Shown one piece after another: positions 46,918 through 59,040 of a DNA stretch of 64,000 bases. The position numbers and the translations under genes were made by a program. The stretch is taken from NCBI RefSeq assembly GCF_002878395.1, contig NC_061119.1, forward strand, positions 18,763,645 through 18,827,644, given 5' to 3'. Positions within the stretch are counted from its first letter, which is position 1. Each line of letters opens with the position of its first letter. Source of the DNA: Capsicum annuum (taxonomy: Eukaryota > Streptophyta > Magnoliopsida > Solanales > Solanaceae). Under the pieces are notes generated by a model, which was given only the letters and a program-made list of their open reading frames with translations, did not search any database and was not told the DNA's origin.

Positions 46918-46929
46918 TGGTATCAAAGC
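46918..46929 (+). other. G4 primer-binding site
   Basis: TGGTATCAAAGC, one mismatch from the initiator tRNA-Met complement, lies four bases after the LTR end. Confidence 0.88.
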
Positions 46930-47164
46930 TAGGTTCAACAGAGTCCTAGAAAGTCTAAAATTCGTATCTAGTAGAATCTTGTACATGGGTGTGTAGCGCG
47001 CCACACTTATGGACAGGAGTCTGCGGGATGTTTTAGCAAAAATTTCCCTTCCTTTAGTATTCATGTCGTGCAAGTGAGCATGAGCTCCAGTTAAACTCCC
47101 TGTCTAATCCAAATTTCTCTTCCATTTACAGAATATACCTCTAAAGAGGACTAAGGGAAGAGAA

Positions 47165-48290
47165 ATGGGAGACCAGTCAGAACCCCAGCCCGTCCAGCCA
47201 GATCCTCTGAACGAACACGCCACCCACACTGAATTTAGAGCAGCTTTCACCACCCTAGCTCATTCTGTTGCAGCCCAAAATAAATGTCCAGCTGCTATTC
47301 CAGCCAACCTAGTAGCCAATACTACTACTGCCAAGATTCAAGATTTTACCTGAACAAACCTTTAATCTTTTACTAGGTATAAGTCAGATGAGGACCCTCA
47401 AGAGTTTCTTGATCAGGTGCAAAAAAAACATATATTATGGGAGTGACTATTTTTGAGAGCACTGAGTTGGCCACATATCAGTTACAAGATGTAGCGCACT
47501 CATGATTTAAACAACAGAAAGTAGAAAGGGCCGCAGATGCAGGGTCCATAGAATGAGGGGAGTTTGTTGTTGCTTTTCTGGATAGGTTCTTCACTAAAGT
47601 TGAAGGAAATGAAGTTTTTAGAGTTTATAAACCTGAAGCATGGAACTATGATGGTATAAGAGTATTTATTAATTTTACCTAATTATCCAGATACGCTCCT
47701 CATGTGGTAGCAGATAGCAGATCTAAGATGATTAAGTATGTGTCTAGCGTGTCTAAAAGTATGGTTAAGGAGTGTAGGACTACTATTGATTAAGGATATG
47801 GACATATATAGGCTCATAGTCCATGCTCAGTAGATAGAGGAGGCTAAGAATAGAAAGAAGGAGAGGGAGAACAAGAGAGTAAGAAAAGGTAGTTAAGCTT
47901 TGCTCAGCCTAAGTCAGGAGGTGGGAAGCATTCTCAGTTCCACCTAAAATCTCAGTTCCAGCTCCGTCCTCAGCCAGTGCTCCTATGTTGAAATTTAGAT
48001 ACGGCAACATAGATAGGGCGTCAGGCCCTAAACCATAGGGTAGTATTAGCAGTGCCCGAACCAATCACCTTTGTTAGAAGTATGGCAAAAACCATAAGGA
48101 TATCTGTAGAGCTGGAAGTGATGTGTGTTTTGACTGTGGCAAGCCAGGCCACAAGGTCAGACAATGTCCTCAGGTGTGTTCTCAAAGTCAGCATAACTTC
48201 CCCCAGCACATTCCAGTCGCCTGAGTCAGTAGGGTATCGCATCCAGTGCCACCAGTGGGTAGCGCCTAACAGACTCTACTCACTTCAGTC
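47165..48290 (+). pseudogene. G4 gag with zinc knuckle
   Basis: The start MGDQSEPQPVQPDPLNEHAT at 47,165 is followed by a stop at about 47,351, then further gag-like codons in changing frames (for example DEDPQEFLDQVQ near 47,387). The knuckle VCFDCGKPGHKVRQCPQ is an intact CX2CX4HX4C (48,126-48,167). It should encode the capsid/nucleocapsid. Broken. Confidence 0.75.
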
Positions 48291-48660
48291 TAGACAAGAA
48301 CAGGAGAGTTCTTCTGATGTGGTCACTGGTACGTTACAAGTTTTCCATTTACATGTCTATGCTTCGCTAAATCCAGGAGCTTTTTTATCCTTTGTTACTC
48401 CATATATAGCAGTTAATTTTGGAATCAGCCCTAAAATTCTAGTAGAGCCTTTCTCAGTCTCTACCCCAATGGGTAAATCTATCATAGCCCAGTGAAAATA
48501 CAGGAGATATCCAATTATAATATCTCAAAAAGTCACTTCAGCAGACTTAGTTGAATTAAAGATGATTGATTTTAATGTCATTCTCAGCATGGATTGGCTT
48601 CATTCCTGCTATGTCTCAGTCGACTGCAGAAATAGAATTGTCCAATTTTAGTTTTTAAAT
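48291..48660 (+). pseudogene. G4 aspartic protease
   Basis: The frame at 48,052-48,495 ends in DVVTGTLQVFHLHVYASLNP, GAFLSFVTPYIAVNF and STPMGKSIIAQ, followed by a stop. The catalytic Asp position reads Asn (NPG instead of D-x-G), a G-to-A type change. Codons to about 48,660 continue in the same order as in G1 (DFNVILSMDWL). Non-functional. Confidence 0.8.
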
Positions 48661-50260
48661 GAACCCATCCTTGAGTGGAGGGGTAGTACTTCAGCACTTA
48701 GGGGTTAGCTTGTTTCTTACCTACGGGCAAAAAAAATGATATCTAAGGGATGTGTCTACCACCTTATTTGAGTCCAGGAATCTAGTTCAGAAATCCCTAC
48801 TCTTCAATTAGTGTCAGTAGTATGTGAATTCCTAGATGTGTTTCCCGAAGATCTCCCTGGAGTTCTTCCCGAAAGGAAAATCGACTTTAGAATAGACTTT
48901 CTTCCAGATACTCAGCCCATATCTACTCTGCTATATAGAATGCCTTCAGTAGAACTCATAAAATTAAAAGATCTCCTAGATAAGGAATTTATCAGACCCA
49001 GTGTGTCCCTGTGGGGTGCACCAGTTTTATTCATGCGTAAGAAAAATGATTCTCTCAGAATATGTATTGGTTACCATCAGCTAAATAAAGTCACGGTCAA
49101 GAACAAGTATCCACTTCCCAGAATTGATGACTTGTTTGACTAACTTCAGGGTGCCATTTACATTTCTAAGATAGACCTTAGATCAGGCTATCATAAGCTC
49201 AGAGTCAAAGAATGTGAAATCCCGAAAATAACCTTCAAAACTCAGTATGGTCACTTTGAATTCTTAGTCATGTCCTTTGGTCTTACCAATGCCCCACCAA
49301 CTTTTATGGACTTGATAAATCGTATGTTGAAGAAGTACTTGGATATGCTTGTCATAGTCTTTATTTATGACATTCTTGTCTACTTCTGCAGTGAGCATGA
49401 TCATGCAGACCACCTCAGAATAGTATTAGACTCTCAAAAACCATTAGTTATTTGCCAAATTTAATAAGTGCAAATTTTGGCTAAGGTCAGTAGCCGCCAT
49501 ATCATTTCTGCTGAGGGCATTAGAGTTGATTCCTAAAAGACCAAAGCAGTGAGAAACTGGCCTAGACCTATCTCTCTATCGAATATCAGGAGTTTCTTGG
49601 GCTTGGCTGGCTATTACTGATGGTTTGTTGAATGATTTTCATTTATTGCATCCCCTATGTTCAAATTAACTTAGGAGAAAGTCAAATTTCAGTGGTCAGA
49701 TTTCTGTGAGAAGTATTTTCAGAAGTTGAAGACTTGACTCACTACAGTTTCAGTTTTGATGCTACCAGATGGTTCAGATGGGTTTGTGGTATATTATGAT
49801 GCCTCCAGAGTTGGTTTGGGGTGTTTTTTTTATGTAGAGAGGTAAGGTCATATCCTACACCTCTAGACAGCTTAAGCCCCATGAAAAGAACTATCTTACT
49901 CATGATCTTGAGTTAGCAGCAGTAGTATTCACCTTAAAGATTTGGAGGTACTATTTGTATGGGGTGCACGTTGATGTGTTCACTGACCATAAGATCCTAC
50001 AGTAAGTGTTCTCTCAGGAAGATTTAAACCTCCATTAGAGAAGGTGGTTGGAGTTGTTGAAGGATTACGACATGAGTGTCTTGTATCATCTAGGTAAATC
50101 CAATGTAGCGGCTGATGCTTTTAGTAGGATGTCTATGAAAAGTATTGCTCATGTAGAGGATGGTAAGAAGAAGTTAGTTTAGAAAGTTCATCAGCTTGCC
50201 CGACTAGGTGTTCTCTTAGTCAATTCAGCAAAAAGTAGTGTATGGGTGTAGAATAGTTTA
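48661..50260 (+). pseudogene. G4 reverse transcriptase and RNase H
   Basis: The 48,811-49,143 frame has [20 protein letters not shown] and [40 protein letters not shown]. 49,270-49,464 has [20 protein letters not shown] and [14 protein letters not shown], where the catalytic FIDD reads FIYD. RNase H traces ([28 protein letters not shown]) run to about 50,150 with many stops. It is homologous to the domains of G2 and G3. Confidence 0.85.
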
Positions 50261-50320
50261 GAATCATCCCTGGTTTCCTAGGTAAAGAAAAAGTAGGATA
50301 GGGATCCCAGTCTAGACAAG

Positions 50321-51200
50321 TTGAAGGAATCAGTCAGAGATCAGAAGGTAAAGGTTTTCTCCCAAGGGGGAGATGGAGTGTTGCGCTACCATGGTAAGGT
50401 ATGTGTGCCAGGTGTAGATAACTTAAGACAACGAATTCTTGCAGAAGTTCATGGTGCGCACTACTCTATTCATCCAGGGACCACTAAGATGTACCATGAT
50501 TTGTGGGAACTTTATTAGTAGAGTGGGATGAAGAGAGATATTGCAGAGTTTGTGGCTAAGTTCTCAATATGTCAGCAGGTTAAGATTGAGCATCAGAAGC
50601 CTAGTGGGTCTATACAGGAGTTCAGTATTCCCACTTGGAAGTGGGAAGAAGTGAACATGGACTTTGTGATGGGTTTTTCTCGTAATCGTCGCTAGTATAA
50701 TTCAGTTTTGGTCATTGTATATAGGATAACCAAATTAGCTCATTTCCTACCAGTCCATACCTCTTATTCAGTCGAGGATTATGCCAAACTCTATATTAGG
50801 GAGTTGGTCAGATTGCACGGTGTTTCATTGTCCATTATCTCAAATAGAGGTACCCAGTTCTTCTCTCATCTCTGGAAGACATTCTAAAGGGGTCTTGGTA
50901 CCCGAGTTCATCGCAGTATAGCCTTTCATCCTCAGATAGATGGTCAAGTAAAAAGGACCATTCAGACTTTAAAAGATATGCTGCAAGAGTATGCGATAAA
51001 CTTTAAAGGTAGTTGGGATGACCACTTTTCTTTGATTGAATTCGCATATAACAACAACTATCATTCCAATATTCAGATGGCTCCGTTTGAAGCGCTTTAT
51101 GGGAGTAGGTTTAGATCTCCCATTGGTTGGTTTGAAGTGGGTAAGGCCATAGTGGTAAGGCCTGACTTGGTATTTAATACCTTAGAAAAAGTTTAGTTGA
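50321..51200 (+). pseudogene. G4 integrase
   Basis: The HHCC start GAHYSIHPGTTKMYHDLWEL is followed by a stop, then the core around MDFVMGF and SNRGTQFF (second Asp changed to Asn). At HPQIDGQVKRTIQTLKDML the catalytic Glu reads Lys. It then has INFKGSWDDHFSLIEFAYNN, SNIQMAPFEALYGSRFRSPI. Two of the three catalytic acids appear lost, both by G-to-A type changes. Confidence 0.83.
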
Positions 51201-51715
51201 TCATGAAAAGGCTTAAGACAGCTTAGAGCCGACAGAAATCATACGTAAATATATGCAGAAAGGATCTGGAGTTTGAGATTAACAATTTTGTGTATTTGAA
51301 ACTCTCTCCTATAAAAGAAGTGAAGAGGTTTGGCAAGAAGGAAAAACTCAGTCCCCGATATACGGTCCTTACCGAATTCTCAGCCATTTCAGAAAGGTAG
51401 CTTACGAGCTTGAGTTGCCTTCAGACTTAGCTTCAGTGCATCCAGTGTTCCATGTCTCCTTGTTAAAGAAATGCATAGGTGGCCCAGCAGTCGTAGTCCC
51501 TATAGAGGGCATAGATATGCAGAATAGTTTCTCTTATAAAGAGATCCCAGTCGAAATCCTTGACTATCAGATTCGTAGACTGAGGAACAAAGAAGTCCTT
51601 CTAGTTAAATTTCTTTGGTGGAATCAATATGTTAAGGGAGCTACTTAGGAAGGAGAAGCAGACATGCAGACCAAGTATCCTCACCTCTTCTCCATAAATT
51701 CATACTCAGCCTAAG
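51201..51715 (+). pseudogene. G4 integrase C-terminus and chromodomain
   Basis: 51,415-51,648 reads MPSDLASVHPVFHVSLLKKC, IPVEILDYQIRRLRNKEVLL, VKFLWWNQYVKGAT, stop, then EGEADMQTKYPHLFS. The chromodomain aromatic residues are partly kept. 51,716-52,066 is 3' spacer without genes. Confidence 0.83.
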
Positions 51716-52066
51716 GTAACGGATTTTCTTTGAATTTACTCAGTCTTATTTTCAGATATAGCTACCAACTTGGTATTAATTAGCATTGCATACTCAGTCA
51801 TGCATTCACGAATTAATTCAGTCATGTACTCATACATCAAACATGCATGCTCATTATATAAACTCAGCTTATCAGTAATCCCAGTCTTGCATTCATGAAT
51901 CATGTTCAGCTATACACTCATGCATCAGATTTGCTTGTTCAGTATGATAATTCAGTATATCAGTAATTTGAGTCATGAAATCATGCTTCAGTTGTTCATG
52001 TCCAGCGTTTAAATCCAGTCTATCAATATTCTCAGTCTAATCAGTCTCATTCAACGATGAATATTT

Positions 52067-52080
52067 CCAAGGGGGAGATA
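52067..52080 (+). other. G4 polypurine tract
   Basis: CCAAGGGGGAGATA lies one base before the 3' LTR. Confidence 0.85.
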
Positions 52081-52081
52081 T

Positions 52082-54559
52082 TATAAGACCCCACAAAATT
52101 CTAACCTTAACACAGTCTTTTAAGTTTGCTAAGGGGTCCTAGACTTGAAAATTCTAGCTAAGTATTCAGACTTAGTATTATTTTGGCCTTCGTATGTTGG
52201 CAACTCTATTTCATGACTCTTATGACCTTAAAGTATTTATCTTTAGATTGATTCATGATAAGAAATATCTGTAGGTGTTTTCGAATAAGTTATAAATTTT
52301 TAGACCTCGTTTAGACCATGTTCAAGTGATCAAAATAGTGAGTCAATGCGATATCGATGCTTCGTGTCGTCCATCGAATCAATAGATAATTTTTCCCTCA
52401 GCTCAGTTCAAATTCTTGTGAATCGATGTGGACTCGATACACCGTGTTGGCCATCACATAGATGCCAATGACGTAGAGCATCGACAATTTGGTTTTCAAT
52501 CATTAAAAGCCGCATCCTTAGGGGTATTTGGGTCTTTTCCCACATCCTTCAGCCCCCTAAAATATAAAATTCAGCCTTCTATTTGCAACATACACTCATT
52601 ATTTCACAAATTGTTCAAGAACAAAAATCCTAGGTGATTGAATTTCAAATTCAAAACTCAATATTCCACCATTAATCTTCAAGAATTTAGCAACCAAAGT
52701 ATGTGAAGTGTTCATCCAAGGGTTCCTTTCACCCTTGGAGTCCAAGAAACTCTTTTAAAACTTTGAGTAAAGTGATTTCATGATTTTCATGATTGGATTC
52801 AAGTGTATTCATGATATAATGTTGATTGGGTTTCTAATCCATGAATAAGTGCAAGATTTATGTGCAAAACGGTTATTATGTATGTAGTATCATGTGGATT
52901 CATGTTGAAGTCTTGAAATCTTGAACTTGGTATTGAAATTATGATGCTAATGTGTTGATTAGTACTATGTGCATATACAGTGCATTCCAAGGGGTTAGAT
53001 GAGTTTTTCATGTGAATGTAATTGTGAGATTATATTATATTAGCATGTATACTAGTTCATGTCATTCAAGTGTTTGATAAAATGCCTCTATAAATGCATT
53101 ATAAATCAAGCGTGCATTTTTATGCTAAGCAAGGCCATGTGATGCTTTATTTTTATGCTATCGAGTCCTGGGGGTATTTAATACCCAACAATTTAGTTGT
53201 TTACCCAGATCCAGTGTCAGTTATAGAATAGTCTCAGTCATATCATGATCAGTAGTACTCTCAGTCAGTTACAAGACTCAGGAAAACTCAGTAGACTCAA
53301 TATTAGTCCACTTTTGTTCAGTATTCAGTTCAACCCTCAGTAAACTCAGTCAACTAACAAAATTCAATGGTATTCCATCAGTCAACACAAGCTCAGTAAA
53401 CTCAGTAACAGTTTAGTCAGGCCTAGTATAAACTAGAAAATCAGTTCAGTATCCATTCAGTTGGGAGTAGGATTCAACACCGAGCGAACCCAGGGATAGG
53501 GGCATTCCTGCCAGCAGAGGATTTGACCCTTAGTATCAATCCCTACATTACAGAACTACGTAGCTAGTATAGGTTGAGATATCTTTCTGCCAGGTATACG
53601 AGGTTTGATACATCTCATTCAAGTTTTTCTGCCAGCGAGGGTTGATGAAAGAACTTCCTGTTAGAGAGGGTTAACTCACAGATTGTCTTTACCCGTGGCA
53701 CGGTACTGATACCCTTCTAACTGGGGTTACAGGTTGGACCCTAATCTATTTAGAAAGGGGCATGTCGATTAGATGATTACCTCTCACAGTCTCAATTTTA
53801 GTTCCAGTCTCAGAATAGAACTCAGTTCAGTTTTACAAATTTAAGACTATCAGACACAGTCACTCAGCTCAGTACGAAACTCAGTATAGTTCCACAGAAT
53901 CGAGACTGTCAGATACAGTCATTCAATTATTAGTAATTCAGTAACAGTATACTCAGATATCAGTTAATCAGTATTTGGACTCAGTATTCGGTGTTATCAC
54001 GATCTCAGTTACAATTTACATATTCATACATGTACTTCCATTCAATTATATACATATCATTCAGTCAGTATTATTCATGTATATGAACCCATGCATTTCA
54101 GTCTACCTCACTTAGCATACTAGTACATTCAAAATACTGACGCATACTTTTCACTTGCGCTATGATGTTTTATATCATAGGTTTAGACGCATAGGCTCTT
54201 GATCATCCCTAGCAGTTACCGATTTTCAGCAGTCAGAGTTAATAGTGAGTCCTCATAGTTTGAGGACATGATTATTATTTCAGCATCTCAGTTTATTTTA
54301 GTAGTCAGAGTTAGTTGGGGACTTGATACATCAACTCCCTATTTCAGATAGTATAGAGGCTTTCTAGACTATAGTATTTTTCAGACAGATGTTAGTTTTA
54401 ATTCTGTATTGAACCTTATGGCAAGTTTTTGCCTAATTTTCCATATATTACAGTTCTATTATTCAGTTATTAGAAAAGGTACCAGTCATGGGTTAGCTTA
54501 TGGTGCTTCAGGATTATGAACACTGTATAGCGTCTGGGGTACAGACTCGGGGCGTTACA
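52082..54559 (+). repeat. G4 3' LTR (2,478 bp)
   Basis: It begins TATAAGACCCC (TG changed to TA) and ends GGCGTTACA. It is collinear with the 5' LTR and roughly 88-90% identical by eye. The hairpin is kept at 54,160-54,180. Confidence 0.93.
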
Positions 54560-55806
54560 TGATAGGGATGTGCAAGTTTGTTTTTTACTTTTCCATGAAA
54601 TTTCACCACTATTTAGCAAGAAGGCATAACCGAAAGTTGATTTTCTATCATTCCGGTCACCGGCCCAAGCAGCATCTATATAACCTCTTATGGATAAATC
54701 GGATCCACTATAGCATATTAAATAATCAGCAGTTCTCTTCAGGTATCGAAAAATTCCCTTTACTGCTTTTCGATGATCTCTTCCAGGATTGGATTAATAC
54801 CTGCTAACCAGACCTACGACATAACAAATGTCTGAATGAGTACATATCATAGCGTACATCAAACTCCCAACTGTACTGGAATATGGTACTCGAGACATGT
54901 CTTCTTTTTATTTTTCAGTCTTTGGATACATTTTAAGGCTTAAAGTTTCACCTCTTGCTATAGGAGTATCTGTGGATTTGCAACTATTCATTCTAAATTG
55001 TACCAAAATTTTCATTATGTATGTTTCTTGAGATAGACTCAAAATTTTTTTGGGACGGTCTCTTTGGATTTTAACATCAAATATATAGTCTGCTTCACCC
55101 ATATCTTTCATGTCAAATGACTTTGAAAGCCATGACTTAACAGTTTTTACATACTCTGAATTATTTTCAGCTAATAAAATATCATCCACATAAAGAGAAA
55201 GAATCGCATACATTTCATTGGACTTTTTCATATAGATGCAATGGTCTTTATCGATCATGGTGAAATAAAATAAAATTACTTCCTTATGAAATATCAGGTA
55301 CCACTATCTTAAAGACTACTTAAGGCTATATATTGATCTATTTAATTTACAAACCTTCTTTTCATGGCCTTTAACAATAAAACCTCAGGTTGTTCCATGT
55401 AGATTTCCTCATTTAGTTCTCCATTAAGAAAATCTGTCTTTACGTCCATTTGGTGTAATTCAAAATCTAAACGTGCAACTATAGCCAAAAGTAGGCAAAT
55501 TGAGGTGAATTTTACAACTGGTGAAAAAGTTTTCTCATAATCTATTCCAGCTTCTTGAGTAAAACCTTTTGCCACCAATTGTGCTTTGTGCCATTCTATT
55601 GACCCATCTGATTTTCATTTAACTTTGAGAATCCATTTGTTCCCAATAGATTTATGCCCAGAAGGAAGGTCAACTAGATCCCAGACTTTATTGGTTTTCA
55701 TGGACTCTAATTCTTCTTTCATCGCTTTTATCCATTCATCTTTTTCAGGACTTGATAAAGTCTCAGTCACAGAATTAGGTTCATTCAATTCTATAGGAGA
55801 TACCAA
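54560..55806 (-). pseudogene. Copia reverse transcriptase and N-terminal RNase H
   Basis: Minus strand in order: MKEELESMKTNKVWDLVDLP and GNKWILKVK (55,615-55,806); [20 protein letters not shown] and [20 protein letters not shown] (55,342-55,578); a degenerate bridge; then the catalytic box LSLYVDDILLAENNSEYVKT with YVDD intact (54,908-55,258). RNase H start codons run to 54,560 (YLKRTADY, AAWAGDRNDRKSTFG, ISWKSKKQTC). There are several frame changes. It continues across G4 at 44,408. Confidence 0.9.
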
Positions 55807-57043
55807 GAAAACATAATCCTCAATCTCATAAGATCGTTTAGGTACAACTTTTCTGGTACTCTTACGTAATTGAAGTTCAGATTCCTCAATAGGATTTTAG
55901 GATTCATAACTCCCACTGGGACCAAGAATAATTTCTTGATTAATTGAATTATAAAGCATGTCCTGCGATATTATTTGTCATCGAAATTCAACATTTTATT
56001 GAGAGGCTCATTTTTCTTTATTTCATTCCTTTTTGAAAAATTATTTTCCAGGAATATGACATCTCATGATTCAATTTCAGTAGTAATTCCATCTTCCAAT
56101 TCACCAAAGAACACATATCCTTTGGAGTATTCTGAGTATCTTATAAAGATATATTTCTTTTCTTTTGGACTTAGTTTTTTAAACTTACCAAAATAATCTT
56201 TAATATATGCAGTACAACCCCAAGGTTGTAGATCATTAAAGTTTGGTTTATTACTAGTCCATAGTTCATAAGGAGTAGAAGATACTGATTTAGAAGGCAC
56301 TTTATTCAATATGTAGGCCGCTGTTAATAACGCATCTCCTCGAAAAAAGATTGGTAAATTTGCCTGCGCCATCATGGACCTTGTTATATCCAACAATGTT
56401 CTATTCCTTCTTTTGGCTACACCATTTTGTTGAGGTGTATAAGAAGTAGTCAATTGTCTGATAATGCCTTTTTCAATACACAGTTCTTCAAACTATTTTG
56501 ACAGATATTCATGTCCTCTATCGGTTCTTAATACCTTTATACTTTTATCTAATTAATTCTCAACTTCATTCATATATCTTTTGAAGTATTCAAGTACTTC
56601 TAATTTATGAGATATCAAATTGACATAACCAAAGTGCGTGAAATCATCAATGACTGTAATGAAATATGAAGCACCAGTCCTTGTCCTCACATTCATTGAA
56701 CCACAAATATCAGAATAGATTAATTGTAATGGGTATTCGACTCTTTTAGCCTTTTCAAATGGTTTACGTGTAATCTTTCCAGCAAGACAATTTTCACAAG
56801 TTGGCATTTCAATTTTGGAGAAAGAACCTAGATGTCCTTCCTTTGCCAATCTATTCATTCTATCTTGCCCTATGTTACCCAATCTAGCATGCCATGTAAT
56901 TATATCAACATCATTATTACTAGAATAACATGACATTACACAACGGTCAACATAATAGTCATAAGTTGAAGGATTATAATCCAAAATAATAAAACGATCA
57001 TAACAATGTCCAAAATCATAAAAAACATTCTTTAGAGTAATTT
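55807..57043 (-). pseudogene. Copia integrase
   Basis: GAG-pre-integrase and core: ITWHARLGNIGQDRMNRLAK, CENCLAGKITRKPFEKAKR, LIYSDICGSMNVRTRTGASY, FITVIDDFTHFGYVNL (56,553 upward); TDRGHEYLSK then a stop (about 56,500); then MTTSYTPQQNGVAKRRNRTL, MMAQANLPIFFRGDALLTAA, YELWTSNKPNFNDLQPWGC (56,064-56,453). The catalytic Glu after QQNGVA is Lys. The linker to RT (55,807-56,063) is degenerate. Confidence 0.9.
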
Positions 57044-57330
57044 TTACACAATTACGACTAAAGAATAATGAAAACCAACATCTAAAAGAACAGACACAGA
57101 CACTAAGTTTTGACAAATTTCTGGAGCATATAGGATGTCATGCAACATTAAAGACCGGCCTTCACGCAAATCTACTTTGCAAGTGCCAATCCCTTTGAAT
57201 TTAAGTCTTGCATTATTTCCTACATAGATCCACCTTGATCCAGGTGAAACTTGACAGAACTCCATAAATTCTTCTCGATCTCGGCTCACATGGTCTGTGG
57301 CTTCTGAGTCTATAATCTACATAGGATAAA
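57044..57330 (-). pseudogene. Copia aspartic protease
   Basis: The minus strand reads IIDSEATDHVSRDREEFMEF, GSRWIYVGNNARLKFKGIGT, MLHDILYAPEICQNLVSV. The active-site D-S-G-A is D-S-E-A here (Gly to Glu). The open frame 57,044-57,289 ends in a frameshift near 57,060, where it meets the integrase reading. Confidence 0.82.
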
Positions 57331-58240
57331 ATTCAGTTAATAAAACAGTGCTAGAAACATATGTAGCACTTCGAGATGCGTTTAGAAATGCTACCTTTTT
57401 CTCCTCAGGACATTCATGAGCAAAATGTCCCAGATTTTGGCAATTGTAGCACTTCATCTTGTTCTTGTCTTTCTTCTTGAAAAACCTTTTTCCCTTCTTG
57501 GAGTTTGGCTTGTTCTTTTTTTCTGAAGGTCCTTCTTCGGTCTCTTTACCCTTCCCGTTCTTTTTTCACTTCTTTTTATGTTTAAATCCTGAAGATTTCT
57601 TACCACTTGATTCTACCCATTAGAAGCAGTTTTAGCAGCACCAAGCCGCTCATCTTCAAGTTCAATGTGGCGTGCAACATCAGAAAAAGTTTTGATGCTG
57701 TCATTATGGGTTAAGTTGGCCTTTAGGTGCTCCCAACTGTTGAGAAGAGATCGGATCACTGCATGAACCTGCTGCTCATCCGAGATAACGTGACCAACAC
57801 TTTTGAGTTGAGCTACCATATTCGACATCACCCTAAGGTATTGTTTGATGTTCTGATTATGATGTTTCTTGTAATGTCAAATTTGATAGTCAGTTGTCTG
57901 AGGCGGGTAACAGAAGTGCCTCCATATATTCCTCACAAGTGTACCCAGATGGCATTGATAGTAGGAAATTCCTTACACTCATGTATGAGGCACCATCTAC
58001 AGAACTTACAATGATTCCACATGGAATGGAATCAACCTTTTTCCAAGCCTTATAAGCTTCAAGTTCTCTTTTGTGTTGTGCAGTATTGCCCTCTTCTGGT
58101 ATACTTAAGATATGGTTAATACCTTCAAGAGCATTTTGCTCTTCCAGCACATACTACATCTTACGACTCCAAATGTCGTAGTTGTCTCCATTTAGTTTTT
58201 CTCCTTTGTTCAAGTTAGCAATTATGCTTTTTCATGCCAT
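57331..58240 (-). pseudogene. Copia gag with zinc knuckle
   Basis: ATG at 58,240 begins the conserved gag start; codons SIIANLNKGEKLNGDNYDIW and SRKM follow, with two stops. Then LEEQNALEGINHILSIPEEG and YKAWKKVDSIPCGIIVSSVD (57,890-58,150), QLKSVGHVISDEQQVHAVIR and HIELEDERLGAAKTA (57,613-57,831). A CX2CX4HX4C knuckle, CYNCQNLGHFAHEC, lies near 57,411-57,453. This is the usual gag order for this copia group. Confidence 0.85.
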
Positions 58241-58604
58241 GTTTGTTATTAAGTGACAATTACGCAAGTGTGTTATCAATTATGCATGTAAATTACACAT
58301 TTAAGCAAATTATTTCACCTAAAGGTTTCATGTTTAGTGTAAAATCGAAAGGACACTTAAGAATTCAATCATCATATACGAACTAAATATTTAACCAAAA
58401 TTAAAAATTAATTTTTTAATATGTATTAGGATGATAGCTTTCTATTAAGTCATTTTAAACTCAAATAAATGAATGAGATTCACTTAAAAGGAGATAAACA
58501 ACTTAATATATATACATAATATGAAGTTAATAAATAACTTTATGTTACAAGTCAATCTAAAAATAAAAGTCATTCCACAAATATTCTAGACGACTTATGT
58601 ACAC
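58241..58604. other. Non-coding sequence between hidden ORF and copia gag
   Basis: AT-rich. I see no PBS or LTR end that can be defended. Confidence 0.4.
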
Positions 58605-59006
58605 CTAAAAAGGCTCGCTAGGCCAAATCTCCTGGTAAACATCAATTAATCTCTCGCACCAAGGATCATGAAGAGAATTTGCTAATATAGCTAATGCTTC
58701 TCAATCCGAAATTTCTACATAGTTTTCTAGTTCTACACGTTTCATTTCAAATAGATGTATAAAACTAGCAACACTAATGTTAGGTGACATCTTAAAAGAC
58801 TTGAACTCTTTCAATTTCTTTTCTCTTTCCCTTCGTATTGTTCTTTCATTCCGTAACAGATTTTGTGTCGCCCTGGGGACACCATTTCATATGATCTCAC
58901 GACCTCAAAAATATGTCCTTCGACGATGTGCCCTTGTACCTTGTCTCTTTGCTCGACATCCAGAACTCCCACTTGGAGTGATTCGACTTTGTCCCCGTTC
59001 AGCCAT
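58605..59006 (-). pseudogene. Unrecognised decayed ORF with three TGA stops
   Basis: From ATG at 59,006 (minus) one frame runs 133 codons to TAG at 58,605-58,607 with only three internal stops, all TGA and each compatible with CGA to TGA. It starts MAERGQSRITPSGSSGCRAK, is Arg-rich for the first 30 residues, has a charged middle (NERTIRREREKKLKEFKSFK), and ends with FEMKRVELENYVEISD, LANSLHDPWCERLIDVYQEI, WPSEPF. TTCCTATTTCAG, a plausible 3' splice site, directly precedes the start. It lies 365 bp upstream of copia gag on the same strand, so it could be an extra leader ORF, a captured exon or a host-gene relic. I do not recognise the protein. Confidence 0.55.
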
Positions 59007-59040
59007 TTCTGAAATAGGAACCAAGAAACAATAAGAACGG

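Larger units (their letters stand above)
44409..54559 (+). mobile_element. Gypsy element G4 (family 1 chromovirus), + strand
   Basis: It is 10,151 bp with LTRs 44,409-46,913 and 52,082-54,559, a PBS at 46,918, a PPT ending at 52,080, and gag to chromodomain in order but with many stops and frameshifts. The flanks TGACA (44,404-44,408) and TGATA (54,560-54,564) are the target duplication with one C/T difference. TGATA fits the copia codons for LSTM and is probably ancestral. Confidence 0.95.
44041..58240 (-). mobile_element. Ty1/copia element, minus strand, split by G4
   Basis: On the minus strand the order is gag (58,240), zinc knuckle, protease, integrase, RT, RNase H (to 44,041), with integrase before RT as in Ty1/copia. 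G4 occupies 44,409-54,559 with target copies TGACA / TGATA. Without G4 the coding part is about 4.0 kb, close to a full copia ORF. All genes are broken by stops and frame changes. I could not define either LTR. The style of gag and integrase resembles the Tnt1/Tork group, with low certainty. Confidence 0.85.

Noticed and set aside
54559..54807. Forward 82-codon ORF beginning at the G4/copia junction
   Set aside because: It is the antisense of copia RNase H codons.
55586..56196. Forward ORFs at 55,586 and 55,975
   Set aside because: Both are antisense to copia RT and integrase readings on the minus strand, which carry recognisable motifs.
58777..59034. 85-codon forward ORF at 58,777
   Set aside because: The minus-strand frame at 58,605-59,006 explains the region better, with biased codons and transition-type stops; the forward frame looks like its shadow.
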